A stretch of 64,000 nucleotides of DNA from VRUE01 sp963788975 (GTDB lineage: Bacteria; Actinomycetota; Thermoleophilia; Solirubrobacterales; 70-9), in the NCBI GenBank assembly GCA_963788975.1, contig CAWBIJ010000003.1:1-64000 (forward strand), in the 5' to 3' direction. Positions 25,309-35,235 of this stretch are shown here, piece by piece (position 1 is the stretch's first letter; each line of letters opens with the position of its first letter). The notes beneath the pieces were generated by a model. It was given only the letters and a program-made list of their open reading frames with translations, was not told the origin of the DNA and searched no databases. Made by a program: the position numbers and the translations under genes.

Positions 25309-27007
25309 ATGGGGACCAATCTCTTCGACTACTTCGACGAAGTGGCCACGCGGGGACGGGACGCGAGCCGCTCTGGGCGCCGCGCGCCCCCTACCGGCCG
25401 CACGAGCGCTTCGACCTGATGCTGGTGCCGCGGGTCCAGGGCTGGCAGGAGGACGCGGCTGCGCTCGCCGGCGCTGGAGCAGATCGAGAGCGAGCCCTGG
25501 GTCGAGACGGTCGCGCCGCGAGGGCAAGCAGGTCTGGCTGCGCCTTCAGCGACGGCTGGGTCGAGGAGGCGGCGGCGCTGACCTCGAGGCGGAAGCTGCC
25601 GACGCGCAGGCGAACGCCGACATCGCCGAGGGCCAGCGTCTTCGCGCTCAACTTCTGGGACGCCAACTCGACCAAGGCGCTGCACATCGGCCACCTGCGC
25701 AACCTCGCCCTCGGCAACGCGCTCGGCGCCGCCCTGACCGAGGCCGGCGGCAAGGTCGAGCGGCGCAGCATCATCTGCGACGTCGGCCGCAGCATGGGCG
25801 AGGCGATGGCCGGCGTAGTCGCGCAGCGGCCGCCACCTCAGTCCTCGCCCGAGCAACGGCGAGAAGAGCGACCACTTCGTCGGCTACTGCTACGCCGACT
25901 ACGTCAAGAGCGGGCCGCGTCGCATCGACCGGGCTCGCCCACGACCACCCCGCCGACTCGCTGACCCGCGAGGTCGACGTCCACAACGACAGCGCCGACG
26001 AGCTGCTGCAGCGCGTGCTCGACGGCGACCAGACGGCGCTCGAGCTGTGGTCGCAGACGCGCGCCTGGGTGATCTCGGGCCAGCGCAAGACCCTGGCCCG
26101 GCTCGGCATCTCCTTCGACCGCGTCTTCTTCGAGTCCGACTTCCTGCCCGAGGTCGCCGAACTGACCGAGCTCGGCCTCGAGGAGGGGACGCTGGAGCGC
26201 GCGTCCCGACGGCGCCGTCATCTACCTGACCGACCGCGAGGAGCTGGAGGAAATGCCGCTGGTGCGCTCCGACGGCGTGCCGACCCAGCACATGCGTGCG
26301 CTCGCCTACTGGATGGCGGCGCCCGGCCTCGACGGCACGACCTCGATCCAGGTCTGCGGCCTGGAGTGGGTCGCCCACGTCACCTGCCGCCGCCAGCTGA
26401 TGGCCGAGCTGGTGCCACACCGAGAGCCGGCAACGGCTTCCACCCCTACCACGACATCTTCCACGGCATGGTCGCCAAGCGAGAGCGAGGCGGTCGCCTC
26501 GAGCAAGAAGAACGCGCTGCTGATCGACCACCTGGCCGAGTGGATCGACGAGCAGATCGACGGCCGATGCGGAGCGAGCCGGCGGTGCGCGCGCGGGCAC
26601 CCCGTCGCCGGAACGCGATCGCGCCGCAGGTCGCGCTCGGCTACTTCCTCCTGCACACCAGCGACCAAGCCGGTCGACTTCGAGCCGGAGAAGCTGCTGC
26701 GCGAGGAGCAAGAGCCTCGGCTGGGACCTGGCGCGGGCCCGGGCCGCACAACGGCAACGGCGCCGGCGCCGCGCCGCCGAGCTCGCCGAGGACCCCGACT
26801 ACCGCTTCGCCGTCGTCCAGTCGGAGATGTACCGGCGCCACCTGGGCCGCGCGCGCGAGCGGCTCGACGTCGAGCCCGCTGGCCCGCTACGCCTCCCACC
26901 TCTCGCGCTGGTACCTCGAGGAGGAGCGCGCGCCGCACGTCGCAGCGAGGCGATCCAGGCGACGCTCGACGCAGGGCGCCCGCGGGCTCGGCCTGGAGGC
27001 GAGCGCG
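25309..27007 (+). pseudogene. Arginyl-tRNA synthetase-like protein, many frameshifts as given
   Basis: Starts ATGGGGACCAATCTC (MGTNLFDYFDEVATRG). Reading across frames restores a class I synthetase of about 560 residues. Segments in order: LMLVPRVQGWQEDAAAL; the HIGH motif in NSTKALHIGHLRNLALGNAL; ELWSQTRAWVISGQRKTLAR; LVRSDGVPTQHMRALAYWM; HVTCRR; a weakened KMSK region AVASSKKNALLIDHL; GYFLLHTSD.KPVDFEPEKLL; and a C-terminal anticodon-binding-like helical part ending LEEERAPHV. Order and motifs fit the ArgRS group. Single-base changes, mostly extra bases, break the frame roughly every 100 bases while the codons stay conserved. This suggests sequencing error or very recent loss. It overlaps the following pabAB start. 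Confidence 0.75.
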
Positions 27008-29190
27008 ATGAGGACGCTGCTGGTCGACAACCACGACTCCTACACCTACAACGTCTTCCACCTGCTGGCCGGCGTCTCCGGCGAGGAGCCGATCGTCGTC
27101 GACAACGACGCCGTCTCCTGGCGGGCGCTCTCGCGCTGGGACTTCGACGCGATCGTCCTCTCGCCCGGGCCCGGGACGCCGAGACGCTGGCACGACTTCT
27201 GCGTCTGCAACGACATCCTCCGCTACAGCGAGATCCCGGTGCTGGGCATCTGCCTCGGCCACCAGGGGCTCGGCCACCTGCTCGACGGCAAGGTCTCGCA
27301 GCGCGCCCGAGGCGATGCACGGCCGACTCAGCCAGATCTACCACGAAGGCGACGGCCTCTTCGACGGCATCCCGCAGGGCTTCCCGGTCGTCCGCTACCA
27401 CTCGCTGGCGATCACCGACATGGGGCCGGACGGCCAGGTCACCGCCTGGGCCGACGACGGCGTCGTGATGGGGATCGAACACCGCACGGCGGCCGCTCTG
27501 GGGCGTGCAGTTCCATCCCGAGTCGATCGCCACCGAGCACGGCGCCCGGCTGGTCGAGAACTTCTACGACCTCGCGCGCAAGCGCAAACAGCCGCGCTGG
27601 GCGGGCGCCAAAGCGCGCCCGACGGGCGCCGTCCGCGCACCACTCACGTGGCCACGACGTGCAGCCGACAGCGGCGTCGAGCTGCGCGTGCGCTCGATCC
27701 CCGGCGAGCCCTCGACCGAGGCGCTCTTCGAACGGCTCTTCGCCGCACGCCGAGCACGCCTTCTGGCTCGACAGCGCCGACGCGCCGACCCGGCTCGCGC
27801 AGCGCTCCTACCTCGGCACCAGCGCCGGCGCCGAGCGCTGCGTGCTCGAGTACGACGTCGAGGACGGCGCCGTGCTCCGCGCACCGCGCCGGCGGCACGA
27901 CGACCGAGCGCGGCTCGATCTTCGACTTGCTCGACCGCGAACTGGCCGAGCGACGCGATCGAGACCCCCGGCCGGCATGCCGCCCGGACCTGCTCGGCGG
28001 CTTCGTCGGCTATCTCGGCTACGAGCTGCAAGGCCGACTGCGGCGCTCGACCAACGCGCACGGCTCCGACGTGCCCGACGCGGTGATGATGCTCGCCAAC
28101 CGGCTCGTCGCCGTCGACCACGTCCGAGGAGCGCACTCACCTGCTGGCGCGTCTGCCACGAGCGACGAGGACGGACGCCGAGGACTGGCTCGACGAGGCG
28201 GAGGCGGCCGTGCGCGAGACGCTCGCCGACCCGACCCCGCCGTTGCCCCGCCTGCCGACCGGCGGAGACCAGCGACCCCCACGTCACGCTTCCGCTGCGG
28301 CCGCGGCCGCGAGCAGTACCTCGCCGACATCGCCCGCTCGCCAGGCCGAACTGGCCGCCGGCGAGTCCTACGAGGTCTGCCTCACCGACCAGATCTCGAC
28401 CGACGCCAGCACCCGAGCCGTTCGACCTCTACCGCAACCTGCGGCGCAGCAACCCGGCGCCGTTCGCCGCCTACCTGAAGCTCGGCGAGGTCGCGGTCGT
28501 CAGCTCCTCGCCGGAGCGCTTCCTCTCGGTCGACCGCGAGCGCCGGGTCGAGGCGCGGCCGATCAAGGGGACGACCTCGCGCTCAGCCGACCCGGCCGAG
28601 GACGCGGCGCTGAAAGCCGAGCTGACCAGCGACGAAAAGACCTACGCCGAGCACCTGATGATCGTCGACCTGCTGCGCAACGACCTCGGGCGGCGTCTGC
28701 GAGGTCGGCAGCGTCGAGCGTGCCCGAGCTGATGATCGTCGAGGACTACGCGACCGTCCACCAGCTGATCTCGACCGTCGAGGGCACGCTGCCGGCGCAG
28801 ACCGCAGCGCGGTCGAATGCGCCCGCGCCTGCTTCCCCGGCGGCTCGATGACCGGGGCGCCGAAGGAGCGCACGATGGAGATCATCGACGACCTCGAGGA
28901 CGAGGCGCGCGGCGTCTACTCGGGCGCGATCGGCTACTTCGGGCTCGACGGCGGCGATGGATCTCAGCATCGTCATCCGCACGATCGTCCTGCGGCCGGG
29001 CCGGACGACGATCGGCGCCGGCGGCGCGATCGTCATGCAGTCGGACCCCGTGGACGAGTTCGACGAGATCCTGCTCAAGGCGCGGGCGCCGATGGCGGCG
29101 ATCGCCCGGACCGTCACCGGCAGCGACTCGCGCGACTCCTGGAGCGTCGAGCTGGAGCCTGCGACCGCGGAGGCGGAGGCAGCGGCGTGA
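27008..29190 (+). pseudogene. pabAB: Aminodeoxychorismate synthase, PabA-PabB fusion (frameshifted as given)
   Basis: Begins MRTLLVDNHDSYTYNVFHLL. The N-terminal glutamine amidotransferase has PVLGICLGHQGLG (nucleophilic Cys) and GVQFHPESIATEHG (His-Glu). The C-terminal chorismate-binding domain has SSPERFLSVDRERRVEARPI followed by KGTTSR: the PIKGT form with the catalytic lysine points to aminodeoxychorismate synthase rather than anthranilate synthase. MIVDLLRNDLGR, SMTGAPKERTMEIIDDLE and GVYSGAIGYFGLDGG follow, ending EPATAEAEAAA. Together they would make 4-amino-4-deoxychorismate from chorismate and glutamine. Several single-base shifts (for example near 27315, 27490, 28690 and 28960) break the frame. 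The next gene starts at its stop. Confidence 0.85.
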
Positions 29191-29702
29191 GTCCGCCGGA
29201 GGTCGAGCCGGAAGCGCCGGCACGGCCGGCGCCGGAGGATCAGGGCTGCGCGTGTCCGTCCGGTGTCCAGCAGCGACGTGCCCGCGGTCGCGAGGGCGAC
29301 TCGACCAGCTCCTGGTCGAGCTGGGCGGCGAGCGACCGAGCGTCGAGGAGCTGGAAGTCGAGGCTCAGGCACTCGTCGACGACCCCGGCGCCGGGCCACT
29401 GCTGGTGGCGGAGGCCGGGGGCGAGATCGTCGGCGTGCTGGCGGCGAGCTGGCAGCACGCGATCCACGTCCCGGGGCGCTACGGGACGATCCAGGACCTC
29501 TGGGTCGACCCGGACTGGCGCAGCCGCGCGGTCGGCCACGGGCTGGTCGAGGCGCTGGCCGAGACTGGCGCGGGAGCAGGGGATCGGCCGGCTCGAGGTC
29601 GGCCTGCCGCGGGAGAGCTTCGCGGCGATCGCGGCCACCGAGCGCTTCTACCGCGGCAACGGCTTCGCCCTGCTCGGCCCGCGGATGCGGAGGCTGCTGT
29701 GA
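29188..29702 (+). pseudogene. GNAT N-acetyltransferase, frameshifted as given
   Basis: A GTG overlapping the pabAB stop begins a protein whose frames together give about 165 residues. Recognisable parts: DVPAVARATR, QLLVELGGERPSVEELEVEA, PLLVAEAGGEIVGVLAASWQ, IQDLWVDPDWRSRAVGHGLV (acetyl-CoA pyrophosphate loop region), REQGIGRLEVGLPRE and RFYRGNGFALLGPRMRRLL, the standard GNAT ending. An extra A near 29571 and shifts near 29260-29310 break the frame. Acetyl- or aminoacyl-type transfer to an amine is expected; the substrate probably comes from the same cluster. Its stop overlaps the GTG of the next gene by four bases. Confidence 0.72.
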
Positions 29703-30672
29703 GCGAGCTGCTGATGGTCGAGCAGCGCCCCGCCAACGGGAACGATGACGGCGACGCGGCGCTCTGGATCCTCGAAGGCGGACAGCATGCTGCCGGGGAT
29801 GGACGACGGCCGTCGCATGGCGGAGCTTCGCAGCGGCCTCCGGCGCCATGCTCGGCGTGCGTTCGGCAACCGCCGACGCCGACAGCGAGGAGGTCGAGCA
29901 GACGCTGGGCGCTCTGCACGAGCACGCACTACCTGGAAGCGCTGGCGACCGCCTCCGACGAGCCGGTGGTGATGCCGGAGCTGACGCCACCCGGACTGCC
30001 CCCCGACATTCCCGTCAGCGCCGGCCTCGTCAGCGCCGCCCGCGAGGGGGTGCGAACCGCGATCGCGGCGGCGGAGCGGCTGCTCGACGGCGCCCACTTC
30101 ACCTACGCGCTCTGCCGCCCGCCCGGGCACCACGCCGGGCCCGCATGGTTCGCCGGCTACTGCTACCTCAACACCGCGGCGGCGGCGGCGCAGACGCTGC
30201 GCGAGGGCGGCATGACCCCGGTCGGGATCCTCGACATCGACCTGCACTACCCGAACGGGACCGCGGCGATCGTCGCTTCGATGGCCGACACCAGCCTGCA
30301 CTCGCTGCACGCCTGGCCGGTGACCAACGTGGCCGGCAAGCACGGTGGCGCCCGCGCAGCGAGCGCGAACGCGTCGTCGAGTTCCCCGGCAGCCCCGATG
30401 CCGATTCCTACCTCGACGCCCTCGCCACCTCGATCGAGATGCTCGCCGATTCCTCGAAGGCGCTCGTCGTCTCGCTCGGCTACGACATCGTCGCCGGCGA
30501 CCCACACGGCTCCTGGGCCTTCTCGCCGCCGATCTTCGACCAGATCGGCCGACTGCTGGCCGCCACCGGGCTGCCCGTCTGCACGATCCAGGAGGGCGGC
30601 TACGCGCTCGGCAGCCTCGCCGAGTGCAGCCATGCCTTCGCCAGCGGCCTGCTCGACGGAGCCGGAGCATGA
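29699..30672 (+). pseudogene. HDAC/acetylpolyamine-amidohydrolase-type deacylase, frameshifted
   Basis: GTG at 29699 overlaps the GNAT stop. The zinc-dependent histone-deacetylase fold is clear: ALCRPPGHHAGPAWFAGYCY (tandem histidines), ILDIDLHYPNGTAAI (metal ligands Asp and His), then after a frameshift near 30350-30380 EFPGSPDADSYLDALATSIE, LVVSLGYDIVAGDPHGSWAF (metal-binding Asp) and CTIQEGGYALGSLAECSHAF. The bacterial relatives remove acetyl groups from polyamines or other small amines. Paired with the GNAT next to it, it could add and remove a protecting acyl group during biosynthesis. Another shift lies near 29790-29850. It overlaps the chorismate mutase ATG by four bases. Confidence 0.78.
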
Positions 30673-30953
30673 GCGGGCTGGAGAAGTTCCGCCGCCGGCT
30701 CGACCCGCTCGATGAGGAGATCGCCCGCCTGCTCGGCGAGCGCTTCGAGATCTGCCGCGAAGTCGCCCGCTACAAGGCCGCGGAGGGAATCCCGATGATG
30801 CAGCCGGAGCGGGTTGCCGAGGTGCGGGCGCGCTATCTCGCCCGCGGCGCCGAGGCCGGACTCCCCGCCGAGTTCACCGCCGAGCTCTTCGAGCTCCTGA
30901 TCGGCGCCACCTGCAAGCTGGAGGACGAGCTGATGGAGGGAAGCGAGGCGTGA
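30669..30953 (+). CDS. AroQ-type chorismate mutase
   Basis: 94 aa, intact; all-alpha AroQ fold of typical length. The N-terminal helix FRRRLDPLDEEIARLLGERF carries the active-site arginines, then CREVARYKAAEGIPMMQPER with the lysine, and the last helix LFELLIGATCKLEDEL. The position of the E. coli enzyme's final glutamine appears to be glutamate, a change seen in some relatives. In a cluster with aminodeoxychorismate synthase it may act as a 4-amino-4-deoxychorismate mutase (as PapB does) rather than on chorismate; that is inference. ATGA overlap with the deacylase and GTGA overlap with the P450. Confidence 0.87.
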   Translation: MSGLEKFRRRLDPLDEEIARLLGERFEICREVARYKAAEGIPMMQPERVAEVRARYLARGAEAGLPAEFTAELFELLIGATCKLEDELMEGSEA

Positions 30954-32257
30954 GCGCCCTGCCCCCCGGCCCCTCCCTGCCCAGCCACCGCCAGACGGCT
31001 CGCTGGACCGAGCGAGCCCCTGCCCTTCCTCGAGGAGTGCCACGAGCTCTTCGGCGACACCTTCACCCTGCAGCTACTCCACCTCGGCACCTGGGTCGTC
31101 CTCGCCGACCCCGAGGACGTGAAACGGGTCTTCACCGCGGACAAGAGCCAGCTCGGGGTGGGGCTGCCGAACCTGATGCTCGCCCCCCTGCTGGGCTGGC
31201 GCTCGGTGATGCTGATCGAGGAGCCCGAGCACATGACCCGACGCAAGATGATGCTGCCGCCCTTCCACGGCGAGCGGATGAAGGCCGACGCCGAGATGAT
31301 GGCCGAGATCGCGCGGCGCGAGGTGCGCTCCTGGCCGGTCGGAAGAGCCCTTCGAGCTCTGGCCCCGGATGCAGGCGGTCACCCAGGAGGTGATCATGCG
31401 CGCCGTCTTCGGCCCGGATGAGGGGCGCCTCGACCGGCTGCGGGAGCTGCTCACCCGGCTCACCGAGACGGTCAACGACGCGGACCAGCTGGCCATGCTC
31501 GCCGCCCACGGTCCGGACTGGCTGGAGAGCAGCGACAAGTACCGACAGGCGATGGAGCCGGTGGAGGAAGCGGTGCTGGAGGAGGCACGGAGGCGGCGGG
31601 AGGAAGGAAAGAACGGACGCAAGGACGTGGTCTCGATGCTGGTCGACGCGCGCTACGAGGACGGCGCGCCAGATGAGCGAGAAAGAGCTGCGCGACGAAC
31701 TGCTGACCCTGCTCACCGACGGTCCTACCTCCACCTCCCTTGCCTGGGCCTTCGAGCGCCTGCTGCGCCACCCCGAGAAGCTCGAGCGCCTGCAGGAGGA
31801 AGTCCTTGCCGGCGAGGGAGATGCCTACCTGGACGCGGTGATCAAGGAGACACTGCGGATCCGTCCGCCGGTGCCGGTGGTCGTGCGGCGGCTACTCGAG
31901 CCGATGGAGCTGGGCGGATACGAGATCCCTGCGGGCACGATCGTCGCCCCCTGCGTCTATCTGATCCACCAGCGCGACGACGTCTACCCGAACCCCGGTG
32001 AGTTCGAGCCCGAGCGCTTCCTCGAGCAGCGACCCGGCACCTACACCTGGATCCCGTTCGGCGGCGGCGCCCGCCGCTGTCTTGCCGCCAGCTACGCCGA
32101 ACAGGAGATGAAGCGGGTGATGCGGACTGTCCTGAGCGAGGTGAAGCTGCGCCCGGTCGAGTCCCGCGCCGAGCAGGTGGCGAGGAGCGCGATCGCCTTC
32201 AGCCCGGGGCAGCACGGCCTCGTCGTCTCCAGCCCCCTGACCCCTGCGTACGCATGA
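30950..32257 (+). pseudogene. Cytochrome P450, three frameshifts as given
   Basis: GTG start in GTGA overlap (SALPPGPSLPSHRQTARWTE). Frames join near 31018, 31345 and 31668 to give about 435 residues: PLPFLEECHELFGDTFTLQL, EEPEHMTRRKMMLPPFHGER, the I-helix region LLTDGPTSTSLAWAFERLLR, the K-helix ExxR in KETLRIRPPVP, the PNPGEFEPERF loop and the heme-ligand loop FGGGARRCLAASYAEQEM. The usual acid-threonine pair of the I helix is altered (GPTST where AG.ETT is common), so oxygen activation may be unusual or the stretch may contain an error. It needs a ferredoxin/reductase from elsewhere. Its stop overlaps the next ATG. Confidence 0.82.
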
Positions 32258-33597
32258 GCACCGAGACCGACCTGCTCGTCGTCGGCGCCGGGGCGAAGGC
32301 GGCCGGGATCGCAACCAAGGTCCACTCCCTCAACCGCCTCGGCCTCGCCTCGCTCTCGATGAAGGTAATCGAGGGGACAGAGGTCGCCGCCTCCTGGCTC
32401 GGCCTCAACGGCGCCACCTCGGGCGATGAGCCGCTGGCCGTCACCCCAATCAAGGACGTCGGCTTCCCCTACCAGAGCTTCCGTGAGTTCGGCGAGGCGG
32501 GCGAGGAAATCGACGACGCCACGATGCACTTCTCCTGGCAGCGCTACATGGTCGGCCTGCGGCGTTACGCGCGCTGGATCGACGCCGGCTCGCCGTCGGT
32601 GCGCCACCGCGACTACGGCGAGTACCTGCAGTGGGTGCTCTCGCGGGCGACGGACGGGGTCAGCCACCTGCGCGGACGGGTGACCCAGATCTCACTCGAC
32701 GAGGCGGGCGAGCGCTGGGTGGTCGAGGTCGAGGAGCCCGCGGGAACGTCCCGGTACAGCAGCCGTGCCCTCGTCCTAACCGGCCCGGGAGTCCACCGCG
32801 CCTTCCCGCACGAGCCGACGGTTGCCTCAAGGGTCTTCCACTGCGACAGCAAGCGCAGCGAGTTCGACCAGCTGCCCAGCGAGGAGAGCTGCGACATCGC
32901 CGTGGTCGGCGGCGGCGAGAGCGCGCTCAGCTGCGTGATGTTCCTGCGCGGCTTCCGACCGCGCTGCAGGTTCACCATCTACACGCCGATGCTGCCGCTG
33001 AGTCGCGGTGAGAGCTTCCTCGAGAATCGCGTCTTCTCCAATCCCGACGTGATCGAATGGGAGTCGCTCACCCTGGAAGCGCGACGGGACTTCGTCAAGC
33101 ACAGCGACCGCGGTGTCTTCGATCCGCCTAGCCTGGAAGCGATCGGCTACGACAATCGCTGTGAATTCGTCACCGGGCGGGTCACCGACGTCGCCGCGGC
33201 CGACGGCGGCGAGCGCGTGCGCGTCGACTACGAGGCGCCGAGCGGCATCACCGGCGCCGAGCACGACTACGTCGTCAACTGCACCGGCTTCGACCTGCTG
33301 GCGCAGCTGCGAACCCTCTTCCCGACCGAGATGCGGGCCGAGATCGAGCGACAGACGGGCGGGCTCTGGGAAAGACCGGCCGGACAGGAGGTGCCGATCG
33401 GTCGCTTTCTCGAACTGAAGGGCATGAGCCCCCGCATCCAGGTCCCCGGCCTGGCGGGGCTGAGCCAGGGTCCCGGCTTCGCGAACCTCGGTGCCCTCGG
33501 CCTGCTCTCCAATCGCGTTTTGCAGCCCTTTTTCATTGAGAAGGAGCAAGCGCTGGAGAAGTCCTCATTGCTTGACATTCCTGTAGTGATCGAATAG
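32254..33597 (+). CDS. Flavin N-monooxygenase, lysine/ornithine hydroxylase family (MbtG-like)
   Basis: 447 aa, intact, ATGA overlap with the P450 stop. The FAD site lies at the N-terminus in the variant form LLVVGAGAKAAGIATKV, a form I know from MbtG of mycobactin synthesis. The NADPH site is AVVGGGESALSCVMFLRGF at about residue 215, and the substrate/FAD closing motif is YVVNCTGFDLLAQL (the ATGY-type motif). KDVGFPYQSF and FSWQRYMVGL are also typical. These enzymes hydroxylate a primary amine to a hydroxylamine. It is the last gene of the tightly overlapping cluster, which suggests the product carries an N-hydroxy or N-N function, or a nitro group. Confidence 0.87.
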   Translation: MSTETDLLVVGAGAKAAGIATKVHSLNRLGLASLSMKVIEGTEVAASWLGLNGATSGDEPLAVTPIKDVGFPYQSFREFGEAGEEIDDATMHFSWQRYMVGLRRYARWIDAGSPSVRHRDYGEYLQWVLSRATDGVSHLRGRVTQISLDEAGERWVVEVEEPAGTSRYSSRALVLTGPGVHRAFPHEPTVASRVFHCDSKRSEFDQLPSEESCDIAVVGGGESALSCVMFLRGFRPRCRFTIYTPMLPLSRGESFLENRVFSNPDVIEWESLTLEARRDFVKHSDRGVFDPPSLEAIGYDNRCEFVTGRVTDVAAADGGERVRVDYEAPSGITGAEHDYVVNCTGFDLLAQLRTLFPTEMRAEIERQTGGLWERPAGQEVPIGRFLELKGMSPRIQVPGLAGLSQGPGFANLGALGLLSNRVLQPFFIEKEQALEKSSLLDIPVVIE

Positions 33598-33622
33598 GTT
33601 CGCCGCTGCTGACGCCGATCTG

Positions 33623-35203
33623 ATGTCACCCGCGGAATCACCCGAAGAGCAGGGAGTTCTCGACAGCCTGAAGAGGGTGCCGACGGCAGGCTGGATCGCC
33701 GGCGCCGTTCTGGTCGTAGCCCTGGTTGTCGTGGTCGGAGTTCTCCTCGCCTCGGGCAGCTCCTCCGGCGACGAAGACGTCAGCTTCACCGGCTCGGCTT
33801 ATCCCAACGTCGACCTCGCGAACACCCGCGAGGCCGACGGCTCGATCGAAGCCGCCACGGTTGCCAATCTCGACGTCGGCTGGACGCTGCCGCTAGAAGC
33901 GGAAAGCTCGTTCGGCAGCTACGCCGCATCGCCGGTGATCGCCAACGGCGTTGTCTACTCGCAGGACCTGGTCTCCAACGTGCAGGCGATCGAGCTCGCG
34001 AGCGGTGAGGTCCTGTGGAAAAAAGCCTACGAATCGGCCACCCTCGGGCCCAACGGCGTCACGGTCGGCGACGGGCGCGTCTACGGGGCGACCGCCACCG
34101 ATGCCTTCGCCCTCGACCAGGAGACCGGCGAAGAGCTCTGGTCGGTCCCCCTGACCCGAGTCAACACCGAGAGCATCGACATCGCCCCCGGCTACCACGA
34201 CGGCCTCGCCTACTTCTCTACCGTCCCGACCAACTCAAGCGCCACCTACGAAGCCGGCGGCGTCGGCGTGGTCTGGGCGCTCGACGGCAAAACCGGGAAA
34301 AAAGTGTGGAGCTTTGAAACGGTCCCGAAAGACCTCTGGGGTAACCCCAAAGTGAACTCCGGCGGCGGTGCCTGGTACACGCCAGCCTTCGATGAGAAGG
34401 GCGACATGTACTTCGGCGTCGGCAACCCCGCGCCCTTCCCCGGCACGCCGCAGTTCCCCTCGGCGACGAGCCGTCCCGGTCCCAACCTCTATACCAACTC
34501 GATCGTGAAGATGGACGCGAAGACGGGGAAAATGAACTGGTACTACCAGCAGACGCCCCACGACCTCTATGACTGGGATTTCCAGGGGCCGCCAATGCTG
34601 GTCAAAGCTGGCGGACGTGACATTGTCGTCGCCTCCGGCAAGTCCGGGATCGCCGTCGGGCTCGACCGCGAAACCGGCAAACTGATCTGGAAACGGCCGA
34701 TCGGGATTCACAACGGGCACGACGACGACGGCCTGCTGGCAATGCGGGGCGAAGCCTCACAGATCAAAGCGGGCACGGGGTATCCCGGAGTGCTGGGCGG
34801 CGTGATCGCGCCCCCCTCGACCGACGGCTCGACGGCCTTCTTCCCCGTCGTCAACCAGTCCATGAACATCGTCTCCGGCTCTGAAGTCGGCGGCGGCGGC
34901 GCGGCTGGCGGCGAGCTGGTCGCCCTCGACGTCAAAACCGGTGCCCTCAAGTGGAAACACAAATTCCCGGGCACGACACCGTTCGGCGCCACCAGCGTGG
35001 TCAACGATCTCGTGTTCGCGACCACCTCCGACGGGGTCCTCTACGCCTTCGACAAGGACGACGGGAACGACGTCTGGGAAACGGCCCTACCCGCCGGCAT
35101 CAATGCCGGCCTGGCGATCAGCGGCGACACCCTGCTCGCGCCGGCCGGCGTCCCGGCCGGCGCAGGTCAGACGCCCCAGATCGTCGCCTACCGGCTGCCC
35201 TGA
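33623..35203 (+). CDS. Membrane-anchored PQQ-type beta-propeller dehydrogenase-like protein
   Basis: 526 aa. One N-terminal membrane helix (GWIAGAVLVVALVVVVGVLL) and then an exported eight-bladed propeller with PQQ-enzyme repeat motifs: ALDQETGEELW, ALDGKTGKKVW, KMDAKTGKMNWYYQ, ALDVKTGALKW. The stretches GGGAWYTPAFDEKGDMYFGV, GNPAPFPG and QTPHDLYDWDFQGPP correspond to the calcium/PQQ and catalytic-aspartate region of alcohol dehydrogenases, though the protein lacks a cytochrome domain. It may oxidise an alcohol outside the cell, or be a cofactor-less relative. It starts 25 bases after the N-monooxygenase, so it may be transcribed with the cluster. A 9-bp hairpin follows. Confidence 0.82.
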   Translation: MSPAESPEEQGVLDSLKRVPTAGWIAGAVLVVALVVVVGVLLASGSSSGDEDVSFTGSAYPNVDLANTREADGSIEAATVANLDVGWTLPLEAESSFGSYAASPVIANGVVYSQDLVSNVQAIELASGEVLWKKAYESATLGPNGVTVGDGRVYGATATDAFALDQETGEELWSVPLTRVNTESIDIAPGYHDGLAYFSTVPTNSSATYEAGGVGVVWALDGKTGKKVWSFETVPKDLWGNPKVNSGGGAWYTPAFDEKGDMYFGVGNPAPFPGTPQFPSATSRPGPNLYTNSIVKMDAKTGKMNWYYQQTPHDLYDWDFQGPPMLVKAGGRDIVVASGKSGIAVGLDRETGKLIWKRPIGIHNGHDDDGLLAMRGEASQIKAGTGYPGVLGGVIAPPSTDGSTAFFPVVNQSMNIVSGSEVGGGGAAGGELVALDVKTGALKWKHKFPGTTPFGATSVVNDLVFATTSDGVLYAFDKDDGNDVWETALPAGINAGLAISGDTLLAPAGVPAGAGQTPQIVAYRLP

Positions 35204-35210
35204 GCCTTTC

Positions 35211-35231
35211 CGCCGACGCGGCGCGTCGGCG
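35211..35231. terminator. Hairpin between convergent genes
   Basis: CGCCGACGC, loop GGC, GCGTCGGCG: a 9-bp perfect stem between the stop codons of the propeller gene and the methyltransferase. No T-run on either side, so it is only a probable terminator. Confidence 0.5.
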
Positions 35232-35235
35232 CGGG

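Noticed and set aside
25277..28732. 1,151-codon open frame on the plus strand
   Set aside because: It mixes the three frames of the synthetase and pabAB genes and begins inside the tRNA. Motifs appear in it only in fragments; it is open because GC-rich DNA has few stops.
27008..29190. Anthranilate synthase (TrpE/TrpG) reading of the PabAB fusion
   Set aside because: The motif is PIKGT with lysine, as in aminodeoxychorismate synthase, not PIAGT as in anthranilate synthase.
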